DNA from: Terricaulis silvestris
GTDB taxonomy: Bacteria; Pseudomonadota; Alphaproteobacteria; Caulobacterales; Aquidulcibacteraceae
Direction of reading: 5' to 3'
DNA: 64,000 nt
Assembly (NCBI RefSeq): GCF_009792355.1
Contig: NZ_CP047045.1
Span: 2,940,501-3,004,500 of the forward strand
This document shows, piece by piece, positions 26,011-33,577 of the stretch (its first letter is position 1; each line of letters starts with the position of its first letter). Position numbers and translations under genes: made by a program. Under the pieces are notes generated by a model. The model had not been told where the DNA came from. It saw only the letters and a program-made list of their open reading frames with translations, and did not search any database.

Positions 26011-27231
26011 TCAGCCCCAAGCCACCGGCAGCTTCACTCTGCCCCAATGCATCCACGACCCGATGCGCTCCGTCGGCCCATCGAGCCGCAGCTTCGGCAG
26101 CGCCTTGGCCAACTTGCCGAACGCGATCTTTGCCTCCAGCCGCGCCACCGGAGCGCCCAAGCAGAAGTGGACGCCCGCACCGAAGGAGAGATGCTTGCGC
26201 GCCTCGGTCAACGGCCGATCGATTCGGAACGTCTCCGCGTCCTCGAACACGGCTGGATCGCGATTGGCGCCGACGATCGAGAACATCAATTTCGATCGCT
26301 CCGGTAATTCCTCGCCGTGCATCGCGACCGGGCACAAGCTGGTGCGGAAGTGCGCCAGCACTGGCGGATCGAAGCGCAAGCTTTCCTCCACGGCATTTTC
26401 CACGAGTTCTGGCTCTTGCTTCAGGCCTTCCCACAGCGCCGGCGTCTCCAGTAAACGCCACATCAGGTTGGCAATCAGCGAAATCGTCGTCTCCTGCCCG
26501 CCAGTGAGGAAGGCGAGGCAAACATTTAGCTGCTCGTCGCGCGTCAGCGGCCGCCCTTCCACGCGAGCGATCAGCGTTCGCGACATGAAATCGTTCGGCA
26601 ACACCTCGCCCAGCGCCGACAAATCCGGCTCAGTTATTCCAGCCGCGTCCAGCTTGGCCTGACGGGCGTCCAGGTGGCTGTTGAAGTGGGGATATATTTC
26701 CTTGAGGATCGGTTCGAACGAGCCGGGTTTCGGATCGTGGAACAACATATCCTGTAGGATATCGGCCCAGTGCTTGTAGTGGAGATTGTCCGCCTCAGGC
26801 GCGCCTAGCATCACGCACATGATCCGCGACGGCAGCGGCAGCGCGAAGAGATCATGAAAATCCCCGCGTCCTTCTGGCATGGCGAGCATCTTGGCGATCA
26901 GTTCGTCGCAAATGCGCTCGATATCGCCTTCGTACGTTTTCAACTGGCGCGGCGCGAAGCCGGACGCGAGCGACGCGCGAAACGCCATGTGAAACGGCGG
27001 GTCCGATTTAAAGCCGACGTCGCTGATCGTATCCTTCGCCGCGTTGCCGAAGCGAAAGCTCCAAGTCGGATTGTCCTGGAGGATTTCCTCCTTGATTTCG
27101 CGATAGTCGCTGGTGATCGCGAACTTGAAATCCGGGCCGTCATAACGATGAAACGGACATTTCGCGCGCAGCTCGGAATAGGCCGCGCCCGGATTCTCCA
27201 GCGTCTCCGGCGACATCGGATCGAATTTCAT
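26011..27231 (-). CDS. cytochrome P450
   Basis: 406 residues, soluble class I bacterial P450. Visible elements: I-helix GGQETT (residues 244-249), the ExxR pair Glu283-Arg286, and the heme loop [12 protein letters not shown] with axial Cys357. It needs a ferredoxin and reductase; no ferredoxin gene is seen nearby. Within an operon of MaoC hydratases, an aldo/keto reductase and SDRs, it probably hydroxylates the substrate, for example a terminal methyl or ring carbon, before CoA activation. The start overlaps the aldo/keto reductase stop as ATGA. Family number cannot be given from sequence alone. Confidence 0.93.
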   Translation of the reverse strand: MKFDPMSPETLENPGAAYSELRAKCPFHRYDGPDFKFAITSDYREIKEEILQDNPTWSFRFGNAAKDTISDVGFKSDPPFHMAFRASLASGFAPRQLKTYEGDIERICDELIAKMLAMPEGRGDFHDLFALPLPSRIMCVMLGAPEADNLHYKHWADILQDMLFHDPKPGSFEPILKEIYPHFNSHLDARQAKLDAAGITEPDLSALGEVLPNDFMSRTLIARVEGRPLTRDEQLNVCLAFLTGGQETTISLIANLMWRLLETPALWEGLKQEPELVENAVEESLRFDPPVLAHFRTSLCPVAMHGEELPERSKLMFSIVGANRDPAVFEDAETFRIDRPLTEARKHLSFGAGVHFCLGAPVARLEAKIAFGKLAKALPKLRLDGPTERIGSWMHWGRVKLPVAWG

Positions 27232-28268
27232 GCCTGACCTGCGGTGGATGCTGCTAGTCCGTCTTTAATCTTGGCGTCCGTGAGGCGAGCGTTGAACCAA
27301 TGGGGATAGATCGCAGTCGGCGCCGTCAGCTCATCTAGCTTCGCCGTGATCGCCGGATCGAGCTTCACGGCCGCCGCGCCTATATTGTCTTCGAGCTGGC
27401 TGAGCTTCGCTGAGCCGATCAGCACGCTCGTCACCACGGGCTTGGTCAGCAGCCACGCCAGCGCCAATTGCGCCACCGTGCAGTCGGCGCGCTGAGCCAA
27501 CGGCCGCATCGCGTCCACCAGAGCGAAGCCCTTTTCGCGATCGAACGGCACGATATCGAACGCCGCGTGGCGGCCCTCTTTTGTGATGTTCTCGCGCGTA
27601 TACTTGCCGCTCAAAAATCCTCCGCCAAGAGGGCTCCACACCAGCATGCCCAACCCGCCGGCGCGAAGGAATGGCGCCAGATCGTGTTCCACTTCCCGGT
27701 TGAGCAGTGAATAGTGCAGCTGCCCCGAGACGAACCTCGCCCAACCGCGCTCCTTCTGCATTTGCAACGCGGTCGCCGCGCGCCACGACGCCCAATTCGA
27801 AAAGCCGAGGTAGCGAACCTTGCCCGCCCGCACGAGCCGATCGAACGCTTCGAGCGTCTCTTCCAGCGGCGTAAGCGCGTCTTCCTTGTGCGCTTGGTAA
27901 AGGTCGATGTAGTCGGTGTTGAGCCGCTTCAGGCTGGCTTCACACGCCGCAATCACATTGTGACGCGAAAGTCCCGCATCCGTGATGGCCGGGCCAACAC
28001 GAAAGCCAAGCTTGGTCGCGATCACGACATCCTTGCGGCGCGCGCCGAGCGCCCGACCCAGCATTTCCTCGGACTGCCCGCCCGAATATACATTCGCCGT
28101 GTCGAAAAAGTTGATCCCGGCCTCGATCGCCGCATTGACCATCACGGTCGCGCCATCCTGATCGACCTTGCCCAGAGCGGCGTTCACGGTGTTCACACCG
28201 AAAGTCATCACGCCCATGCACAGGCGCGAGACGATCAATCCCGTATCGCCGAGTTTTGAGTACTGCAT
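27228..28268 (-). CDS. aldo/keto reductase
   Basis: 346 residues from ATG 28268; the open frame to 28451 would overlap the NmrA-like gene and is not conserved-looking. TIM-barrel aldo/keto reductase with tetrad elements Asp and Tyr in FFDTANVYSGG, Lys in IATKLG, and His in LYQAHKED, plus the NADPH-binding C-terminal IGSAKLSQLEDN. It may interconvert a keto and hydroxy group or an aldehyde formed after P450 oxidation. A 14-bp palindrome lies about 53 bases upstream, inside the 3' end of the neighbouring gene. Confidence 0.9.
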   Translation of the reverse strand: MQYSKLGDTGLIVSRLCMGVMTFGVNTVNAALGKVDQDGATVMVNAAIEAGINFFDTANVYSGGQSEEMLGRALGARRKDVVIATKLGFRVGPAITDAGLSRHNVIAACEASLKRLNTDYIDLYQAHKEDALTPLEETLEAFDRLVRAGKVRYLGFSNWASWRAATALQMQKERGWARFVSGQLHYSLLNREVEHDLAPFLRAGGLGMLVWSPLGGGFLSGKYTRENITKEGRHAAFDIVPFDREKGFALVDAMRPLAQRADCTVAQLALAWLLTKPVVTSVLIGSAKLSQLEDNIGAAAVKLDPAITAKLDELTAPTAIYPHWFNARLTDAKIKDGLAASTAGQA

Positions 28269-28318
28269 GCGAGCGATAGTGCCCACGCAACCGCGCATCG
28301 CGCCAGCGCGACGCCACG

Positions 28319-29218
28319 TCATCGCATCGGCGATGCCTGACGCCCCTGCAACCAGCGAGAAAATGGCGTCGGTTGCAAGCCAATCTCTTCCATGTGGGAA
28401 GGGCGCGCAGGGTAGCCGAACTCGTTCAGCCACTGCTGACTCAGCACCCACCCCGCACTCCGCCCTCGCGCGATCTCCGCGTCCGGCGATTTGGTTTCTG
28501 CCACGACCGGCGTGCCGCTAGCGGCTGTGAGCAGCGCCGCGACCTGCGGCAGCGTCAACACGTCACCTGCAAGCTCCAGCGCGCCTCCGGAAAAGCGTGA
28601 TGGTTTGGCGATTGCGGCCGCAACGGCGCTGCCGATGTCATCGGCGGCGACCAGCGCGAGCGGTGTATCCTCGCATATCGCTGAAACAATTCGCCGCTCT
28701 GACAGCTCAGGGAACATACGCTCCACCTTGGGCGACGCGAAGTTCTCCATCATGAACGCCGGACGAAGCACGATTGTAGCTGCGAAGCCGGCGCCAAGCG
28801 CCATATCCTCCACGGCGGCCTTGTTGTCCCAATACACGTCGTCCCATTGCGCGCCCCGCCATGTGTTCCGATCATCGACACCAGACACGGATGTTTGCAC
28901 GAACGTGCGGACACTTGCGGCTAGCCCGGCCTCTATCAAAGCCTGCGCATGGATTCGCTCCGTCGAAGCGCTGCCGGGGTTGTAGAGCTGAACTGAAAAG
29001 ATCGCGTCCGCGCCGCCAGCGGCGGCGGCCAGAGAGTCCGCATCGTCGAAAGAACCCTCAACCAGCTCCACGCCGGCGCCAACAAGCGCTTGGGCGCCCG
29101 GGCTCGATGCATTTCTGACCAACGCGCGCACGCGCATACCATTCGCCAGAAGCGCGCGCGCCACAGCGCCGCCCTGGGCGCCAGTTGCCCCTGTCACCAG
29201 AACGCGTGCAGTGGTCAC
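28319..29218 (-). CDS. NmrA-like NAD(P)-binding protein
   Basis: 299 residues from GTG 29218. Atypical extended SDR with N-terminal VLVTGATGAQGGAVARALL; NmrA/HSCARG family features include RALVRNASSPGAQAL and the hydrophobic IVLRPAFMMENF. Members act as redox sensors or as reductases of quinones and related compounds; there is no canonical YxxxK, so enzymatic activity is uncertain. One base separates it from the upstream SDR stop. Confidence 0.85.
   Translation of the reverse strand: MTTARVLVTGATGAQGGAVARALLANGMRVRALVRNASSPGAQALVGAGVELVEGSFDDADSLAAAAGGADAIFSVQLYNPGSASTERIHAQALIEAGLAASVRTFVQTSVSGVDDRNTWRGAQWDDVYWDNKAAVEDMALGAGFAATIVLRPAFMMENFASPKVERMFPELSERRIVSAICEDTPLALVAADDIGSAVAAAIAKPSRFSGGALELAGDVLTLPQVAALLTAASGTPVVAETKSPDAEIARGRSAGWVLSQQWLNEFGYPARPSHMEEIGLQPTPFSRWLQGRQASPMR
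28320..28335. promoter_or_regulatory. candidate operator CATCGC-ATCG-GCGATG
   Basis: A perfect 6-base inverted repeat with a 4-base spacer overlaps the stop end of the NmrA-like gene and lies 52-67 bases upstream of the aldo/keto reductase start. It matches the ATCGC-N4-GCGAT architecture found at other promoters in the first 32 kb. Because it falls partly in coding sequence it may be accidental. Confidence 0.3.
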
Positions 29219-29219
29219 G

Positions 29220-29894
29220 CTAGACTTGCCCCACCACAGGAACCAGTGCGCCCGTGATCGCGCGCGCTTCCGCGCTCGCCAAGAACAGCATCACCGCGGC
29301 CAGGTCATCCGGCGTCACCCATTTGGAAAAGTCAGCATCCGGCATGTCCTTGCGGTTGGCTGGCGTGTCGATGATCGAGGGCAGCACGGCATTGACTGTC
29401 ACGCCGCGCCCCTTGAGTTCCTCGGCCAGACTTTCCGTCAGCCGCATCACACCGGCCTTCGACGCCGCATAGGCGCCCATGCCGGCGGCGGCCTTCAGCG
29501 CCCCGGCAGCGCCAACATTGACGATGCGCCCGTCACCGCTCGCCAGGAGGTGGGGCAACGCCGCCTTGCATGCTGTCGCCGCTGTCTTCACGTTGAGATT
29601 GTAGAGCACGTCCCAGCCCGCGAGATCGCCGTCTTCCAAGGTCTGCCACCGAAAGCCGCCTGCGATATTTAGCAGTGCGTCGAGCCGGCCGGTCTTGGCC
29701 TTCGCCTCATCCATCGCCTGCTTCGCCGAGGCGAGGTTAGTGAGATCGACATGGCCAAACCGAAGGCCAGGTCCTTCCGGCAGAGCCGTTACATCGACGA
29801 GCACTACTGTGGCGCCGCGCGCCTCCGCGACGCGGCCGACCGCGCTACCCAACACGCCGCCGCCGCCCGTGATCACCACCGTCTTGCCCTGCAT
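29220..29894 (-). CDS. SDR family oxidoreductase
   Basis: 224 residues from ATG 29894; a longer frame to 29999 would cover the divergent promoter. Rossmann motif VVITGGGGVLG, LNIAGGF at the NAG position, and catalytic Tyr-Lys in GAYAASK. Slightly short for a classical SDR (usually about 250) but with all core elements. First gene of a six-gene minus-strand operon: SDR, NmrA-like, aldo/keto reductase, P450 and two MaoC proteins. Confidence 0.88.
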   Translation of the reverse strand: MQGKTVVITGGGGVLGSAVGRVAEARGATVVLVDVTALPEGPGLRFGHVDLTNLASAKQAMDEAKAKTGRLDALLNIAGGFRWQTLEDGDLAGWDVLYNLNVKTAATACKAALPHLLASGDGRIVNVGAAGALKAAAGMGAYAASKAGVMRLTESLAEELKGRGVTVNAVLPSIIDTPANRKDMPDADFSKWVTPDDLAAVMLFLASAEARAITGALVPVVGQV

Positions 29895-29968
29895 GTCCCC
29901 TCGCGTTTTCACCCGCTCATCTGACGCAATGACGCCAGTGACGCCAGAGCCGTTCCATCGCATATGAG
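29895..29968. promoter_or_regulatory. divergent promoter with TGACGC repeats and ATC-N8-GAT site
   Basis: Only 74 bases separate two divergent start codons. Three TGACGC words start at 29922, 29930 and 29939, the last two as the direct repeat TGACGCCAG. At 29955-29972 lies CCATC-gcatatga-GATGG, which contains ATCGCATATGAGAT, a weaker relative of the recurring 14-bp motif, and overlaps the ligase start codon, a position expected for a repressor. Confidence 0.4.
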
Positions 29969-31897
29969 ATGGCGCGACCGCCGGACAAACCCGCGCCATT
30001 GGCCGGCGTCGGGCCGCACGCTACCGTGACAAATGTGACCAACCTCGCCGATCCAAGCGCGTCCGTCCCGACACGACCGGTGCGCCTCGCGCCCAAATCC
30101 GGCCGCGCCGAGATGCGATCGGACGGCGCAATCGTGCTCACGTCCACGGCGCCGCTAGCGCCCTATCCTCAGAGTTGGAACGCCAAGATCGAGCAATGGG
30201 CGCAAGAAGCCCCCTCACGGGTTTTCTTGACAGAATCGGATGGCGCTGGAGGCCGCCGCACAATCACCTATGCCGAAACGCTCGCAGCCGTAGAGAGCAT
30301 CGGCGAAGGCCTGCTCAACCTCGGTCTTAACGCGGAAACGCCGCTCGCTGTTCTCGCCGAGAACAGCATCGAATGCGCGCTCATCACTCTCGCCGCCATG
30401 TGGGTGGGTGTACCCGCGTCGCCGGTGTCGCCGCCCTACGCGCTCAAAGCCACGGACTTCACCAAGCTGTCTGGCGTGTTCGCAGCGCTCCAGCCGGGCG
30501 CAATCTACGTCGCCGATGGCGCGCGCTATGGCGCCGCCATCCAAGCCGCCGCGCCTGTTGACGCCGTCATCATTTCCGGACGCGCGCCGATACCCGGGCG
30601 CGAGACAATCGCGTTGACCGATCTGCGAAATTCGACGCCGAGCGCGCGCACAGCGAAAGCCAATGCGGCCGTCACCGGAGACACGATTGCGAAGATACTG
30701 TTCACGTCCGGCTCCAGCGGCGCGCCCAAGCCGGTAATCCTCCCGCATGGCATGCTCGCCGTGAACCGCCAGCAATGCGCCCAGGCTTACGCCTTCTTGA
30801 ACGACGGGCCGCCGGTCATGGTCGATTGGCTGCCATGGCATCACACCTTCGGCGGCAACAACAATCTGGGTCAAATCCTCTGGTGTGGCGGCGAACTACA
30901 CATTGATGATGGCGGGCCAACGCCCGCCGGCATTGGCCGAACGGTTGAGTTGCTCCGCGCTCATCCGCCGACTTTCTACATCAACACGCCAGGCGCCTTC
31001 GAAGCGCTCTTGCCGTATCTGCGCAATGACAAGCATTTCGCACAACGTTTTTTCTCGCGCCTGCAATTGCTCCAGTACGGCGGCGCCTTGCTCGCCCAGC
31101 ATGTCTGGCGCGCGATTGATGAGATCGCCGTCGCCACAACCGGTGAACGCATCCTCATGGTCTCCGGTCTCGGGTCCACCGAATGCGGCCCGACGCCGGT
31201 GCAAAGCACGTGGGAGCAGCATCGCAAACCGGAAGCCGGGCTGCCGTTAGCTGGCGTTGAAGCAAAGCTGGTCCCAGTGGAAACGACATGGGAGCTTAGA
31301 TTGCGAGGCCCGTGCGTCACGCCCGGCTATTGGCGCCGTCCAGATCTCACCGCCGCCGCGTTCGACGATGAAGGCTTCTTCAAAACCGGCGACGCCGTCC
31401 TCCCACTCGACCCTGAAGATTTCTCTCAAGGCCTGCTCTTCGATGGGCGCATCTCGGAGAACTTCAAGCTCAGCTCCGGAACCTGGGTGCAAGCGGTCGC
31501 GCTGCGCACGCGCCTGCTAGCGGCTCTGGCGCCGTTGGTGAACGACGCCGTGATCACTGGACACAACCAAGGCCAAGTCGGCGCCATCGCCTTCCCCGAC
31601 ATGAACGTCGCCCGCAAAATCGCGAGCGCGCATACGGACTTGACGGATGAAGAGGTGCTCGCCGCCCCGGCGCTTCGCGATTGGGTGCAAACGCGGGTCA
31701 GCACGCTTGCCGGCAGCGCAGTCGGCGCCAGCGAACGTATCGCCAGGCTTGCCCTCGAAACGGAGGCGCCGTCCTTCGACAATGGAGAACTCACCGACAA
31801 GGGCGCAGCGGCTTCGCGCATTGTCCTGTCGCGGCGTATCGACGTCGTGACGGCGCTACACGCTGTGACGCCGCCTGCCGCCATCTTCATCGCGTGA
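29969..31897 (+). CDS. feruloyl-CoA synthase-like acyl-CoA ligase
   Basis: 642 residues. The order and wording of motifs match the feruloyl-CoA synthase family: APYPQSWNAKIEQWA near the N-terminus, ILFTSGSSGAPKPVILPHGML (phosphate loop, near residue 250), VMVDWLPWHHTFGGNNNLG, SGLGSTECGP near 405, and a C-terminal FDNGELTDKG followed by an arginine-rich helix. These enzymes activate aromatic or other bulky acids to CoA thioesters. ATG 29969 gives a 45-residue leader before homology begins, so a later start cannot be excluded. Diverges from the P450 operon. Confidence 0.88.
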   Translation: MARPPDKPAPLAGVGPHATVTNVTNLADPSASVPTRPVRLAPKSGRAEMRSDGAIVLTSTAPLAPYPQSWNAKIEQWAQEAPSRVFLTESDGAGGRRTITYAETLAAVESIGEGLLNLGLNAETPLAVLAENSIECALITLAAMWVGVPASPVSPPYALKATDFTKLSGVFAALQPGAIYVADGARYGAAIQAAAPVDAVIISGRAPIPGRETIALTDLRNSTPSARTAKANAAVTGDTIAKILFTSGSSGAPKPVILPHGMLAVNRQQCAQAYAFLNDGPPVMVDWLPWHHTFGGNNNLGQILWCGGELHIDDGGPTPAGIGRTVELLRAHPPTFYINTPGAFEALLPYLRNDKHFAQRFFSRLQLLQYGGALLAQHVWRAIDEIAVATTGERILMVSGLGSTECGPTPVQSTWEQHRKPEAGLPLAGVEAKLVPVETTWELRLRGPCVTPGYWRRPDLTAAAFDDEGFFKTGDAVLPLDPEDFSQGLLFDGRISENFKLSSGTWVQAVALRTRLLAALAPLVNDAVITGHNQGQVGAIAFPDMNVARKIASAHTDLTDEEVLAAPALRDWVQTRVSTLAGSAVGASERIARLALETEAPSFDNGELTDKGAAASRIVLSRRIDVVTALHAVTPPAAIFIA

Positions 31898-31901
31898 CGC
31901 T

Positions 31902-31915
31902 ATCGCATTGACGAT
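31902..31915. promoter_or_regulatory. candidate operator ATCGCATTGACGAT
   Basis: This 14-mer lies 71-84 bases upstream of the VOC gene and matches ATCGYATRCAYGAT at 12 of 14 positions. It sits in the 88-base gap after the ligase, which suggests that the VOC gene has its own promoter under the same control as the catabolic operons. Confidence 0.35.
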
Positions 31916-31985
31916 CCCTGCCTAAAGCGTCTCGTTCCGGCCCCTCGGACTGCTAGCTTCGCGACCGCAGAGAGCGGAGGCTGGC

Positions 31986-32411
31986 ATGGTTGGGATGCGT
32001 TTGCTCCATTTTGGTTTCAAAGTGCACGACATCGAGCGCACGATGCAGGCGTACAATGAGTTGTTCGGCATCGATTGGGATCCTGTCGCCGAATTCGCCC
32101 TGCCACGCGGTGACAACAACGCGCAACTCAGCCGCACGAAAGTGACCCATGGCAAGACGGGCGATGGCGTCGAGATCGAACTCGTTCAGTACGTCGAGGG
32201 TCCGCCTGTCGATGACATGGTGATGGGCGAGCGCGAGGGCATCTCGCACGTCGCTTTCCTTGTCGACGATCTCGCTGCCGAACGCGCCAAGGCCGAGGCC
32301 AAGGGCATTGCCATCGTCAACGAGGGCACGGCGCCCCGCGCATCATGGATTTTCCTGCACGACCACCGGCTCGGCGGTGCGCTGGTGCAACTGGTGCAGC
32401 TCAACAAATAG
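31986..32411 (+). CDS. VOC (glyoxalase/bleomycin-resistance) family protein
   Basis: 141 residues with a GGAGG ribosome site about six bases before ATG 31986. One pair of beta-alpha-beta-beta-beta units: HFGFKVHDIERTMQAYNELFG and ISHVAFLVDDLAAERAKAEAKG. Candidate metal ligands are His8 (LLHFGF), the Glu in IELVQYV, and the second-repeat His in ISHVAF. Methylmalonyl-CoA epimerase and ring-cleaving enzymes share this fold; an epimerase-like role would fit propionyl-CoA released by the pathway but is only a suggestion. Confidence 0.8.
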   Translation: MVGMRLLHFGFKVHDIERTMQAYNELFGIDWDPVAEFALPRGDNNAQLSRTKVTHGKTGDGVEIELVQYVEGPPVDDMVMGEREGISHVAFLVDDLAAERAKAEAKGIAIVNEGTAPRASWIFLHDHRLGGALVQLVQLNK

Positions 32412-32930
32412 ATCTTGGGGCGCGGCGCGCTTCGACTTTGCTCGCGCAGAAGTGGGATCGCAGGGTTGCCGGACGCGTCGGGTGACTCGTTATCGGCGCC
32501 TGCGTCGCGGTACTCGTTCCGGCTTCGCCGGCGCCGGCGCTACCAATTCCCAGTTGTCAGCTTCGTCCTGCCGCGCCCACACTTTGTTTCAGGTCGTTTC
32601 CCGACGTTCCGTTCGTTTCCGCTTTTCGCCGGGGCGGACACCCAGAAATTGCGTCTTGTTGCCAAAGAGCGATCAGAGGCGTTCCGCATTTGTTGGGCTC
32701 GTTCGTCTTAGGCGCGGCATGTTGGAAAGCTCTAGGTTTGGGCGTCGCCGCCCTTGGCGCGACAGGATCTCGCGCCGTGCGCGGTGTCGCGAAGCGTCGC
32801 CAGGCATGGCGCAAAGCGTCATGTAGTGGCCGCTCCGTCTCATCCACCGACGGTGGACCGACGTCGCGCGTGCTGTTAGGTGCGAGGTTCTCGGCGAGTA
32901 AGCCTCAGATAGCGAAGTATTGGCGAATTC
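32412..32930. other. 519-base gene-free region
   Basis: No frame here looks protein-like; the open frames are Arg- and Ser-rich shadows. It contains an array of GTTTC/GTTCC words at 32586-32624 and the promoter of the Rrf2 gene near its right end. No tRNA-like cloverleaf or small-RNA structure was recognised. Confidence 0.6.
32586..32624. repeat. GTTTC-type direct-repeat array, about 10-bp period
   Basis: Units start at 32586 (GTTTCAGGTC), 32596 (GTTTCCCGAC), 32606 (GTTCCGTTC) and 32615 (GTTTCCGCTT), giving spacings of 10, 10 and 9 bases, close to one DNA helical turn. The array resembles the longer one at 46840-46890. It sits about 310 bases upstream of the Rrf2 gene. Confidence 0.5.
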
Positions 32931-33362
32931 ATGCTCACCAGCAAAACCAAGTACGCGCTGCGCGCCATGATAGATTTGGCGCGCGCTGCGGCCACCCGTC
33001 CGGGCCAGCCGGTCGTGATCGGCGACATTGCCGAGCGGCAAAGCATTCCGCCGCGCTTTCTAGAGGCCATCCTGCTTGAACTGCGCGGCAACGCGTTGGT
33101 CACCAGTCAGCGCGGCAAGGCGGGCGGCTATCAGCTTGCAAAACCTGCGTCTGCAATCAGCTTCGCCGACGTCATCCGCGCCATCGAAGGCCCATTGGCG
33201 CCCACGCCTTGCACCAGTCTGACGGCGTACAAACGCTGCGCTGATTGCTTGGATGAAGGCGAATGTGCGCTCCGCAAGACCTTACAAAAGGTGCGCGACG
33301 CGAGCGCTGCAATTTTGGAAAAGGCGACACTCGCTTCTGCATTGCGCGGCGCAATGCGCTGA
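32931..33362 (+). CDS. Rrf2 family transcriptional regulator
   Basis: 143 residues. Rrf2 winged helix: MLTSKTKYALRAMIDLA, IAERQSIPPRFLEAILLELR, and the wing SQRGKAGGYQLAKP. Four cysteines (94, 103, 106, 112) lie in the loop where IscR and NsrR hold an Fe-S cluster with three cysteines, but the spacing (8, 2 and 5 residues between them) differs from both. It may sense iron-sulfur, redox or cysteine status. The sulfate assimilation operon lies 12 kb away but in the same section, so control of sulfur genes, as by CymR, is a reasonable guess. Confidence 0.9.
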   Translation: MLTSKTKYALRAMIDLARAAATRPGQPVVIGDIAERQSIPPRFLEAILLELRGNALVTSQRGKAGGYQLAKPASAISFADVIRAIEGPLAPTPCTSLTAYKRCADCLDEGECALRKTLQKVRDASAAILEKATLASALRGAMR

Positions 33363-33577
33363 CTTCTTTAGGTTTCAGCTGCGCGAAAACGTCGGTTCAA
33401 CGGCGCGCTTAAGCCAGACTTTAGTAAATCCCCATTGCTCCAGTCGAGATTAAAGGTTGCAGTCCGATTACCCGGTCGGGTGCGGCGCAACTCTCTCCCT
33501 CGTCCTTGCGCTGCCAACTAGGCCCGCGCTCCCCGTCGGAGCGCGGGCCTAGTTGGGGACATGGTTGGGGACGTCGC
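33363..33577. promoter_or_regulatory. leader region of TonB receptor gene
   Basis: The 215-base gap contains AT-richer promoter-like sequence (33400-33460) and ends with a very strong inverted repeat whose right arm finishes 21 bases before the start codon. The likely ribosome site is the GGGGAC just before ATG 33578, outside the stem. Confidence 0.5.
33514..33556. repeat. perfect 19-bp inverted repeat (hairpin) before TonB receptor gene
   Basis: The left arm (33514-33532, beginning CCAACTAGGCCC) and right arm (33538-33556, ending GGGCCTAGTTGG) are exact complements with a 5-base loop (33533-33537). As RNA this would be an extremely stable GC-rich hairpin in the leader. There is no T-run after it, so it does not look like a simple intrinsic terminator. 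Confidence 0.9.

Noticed and set aside
33514-33556. Intrinsic terminator reading of the 19-bp hairpin
   Set aside because: No run of T follows either arm, and it sits just before a start codon and its ribosome site.
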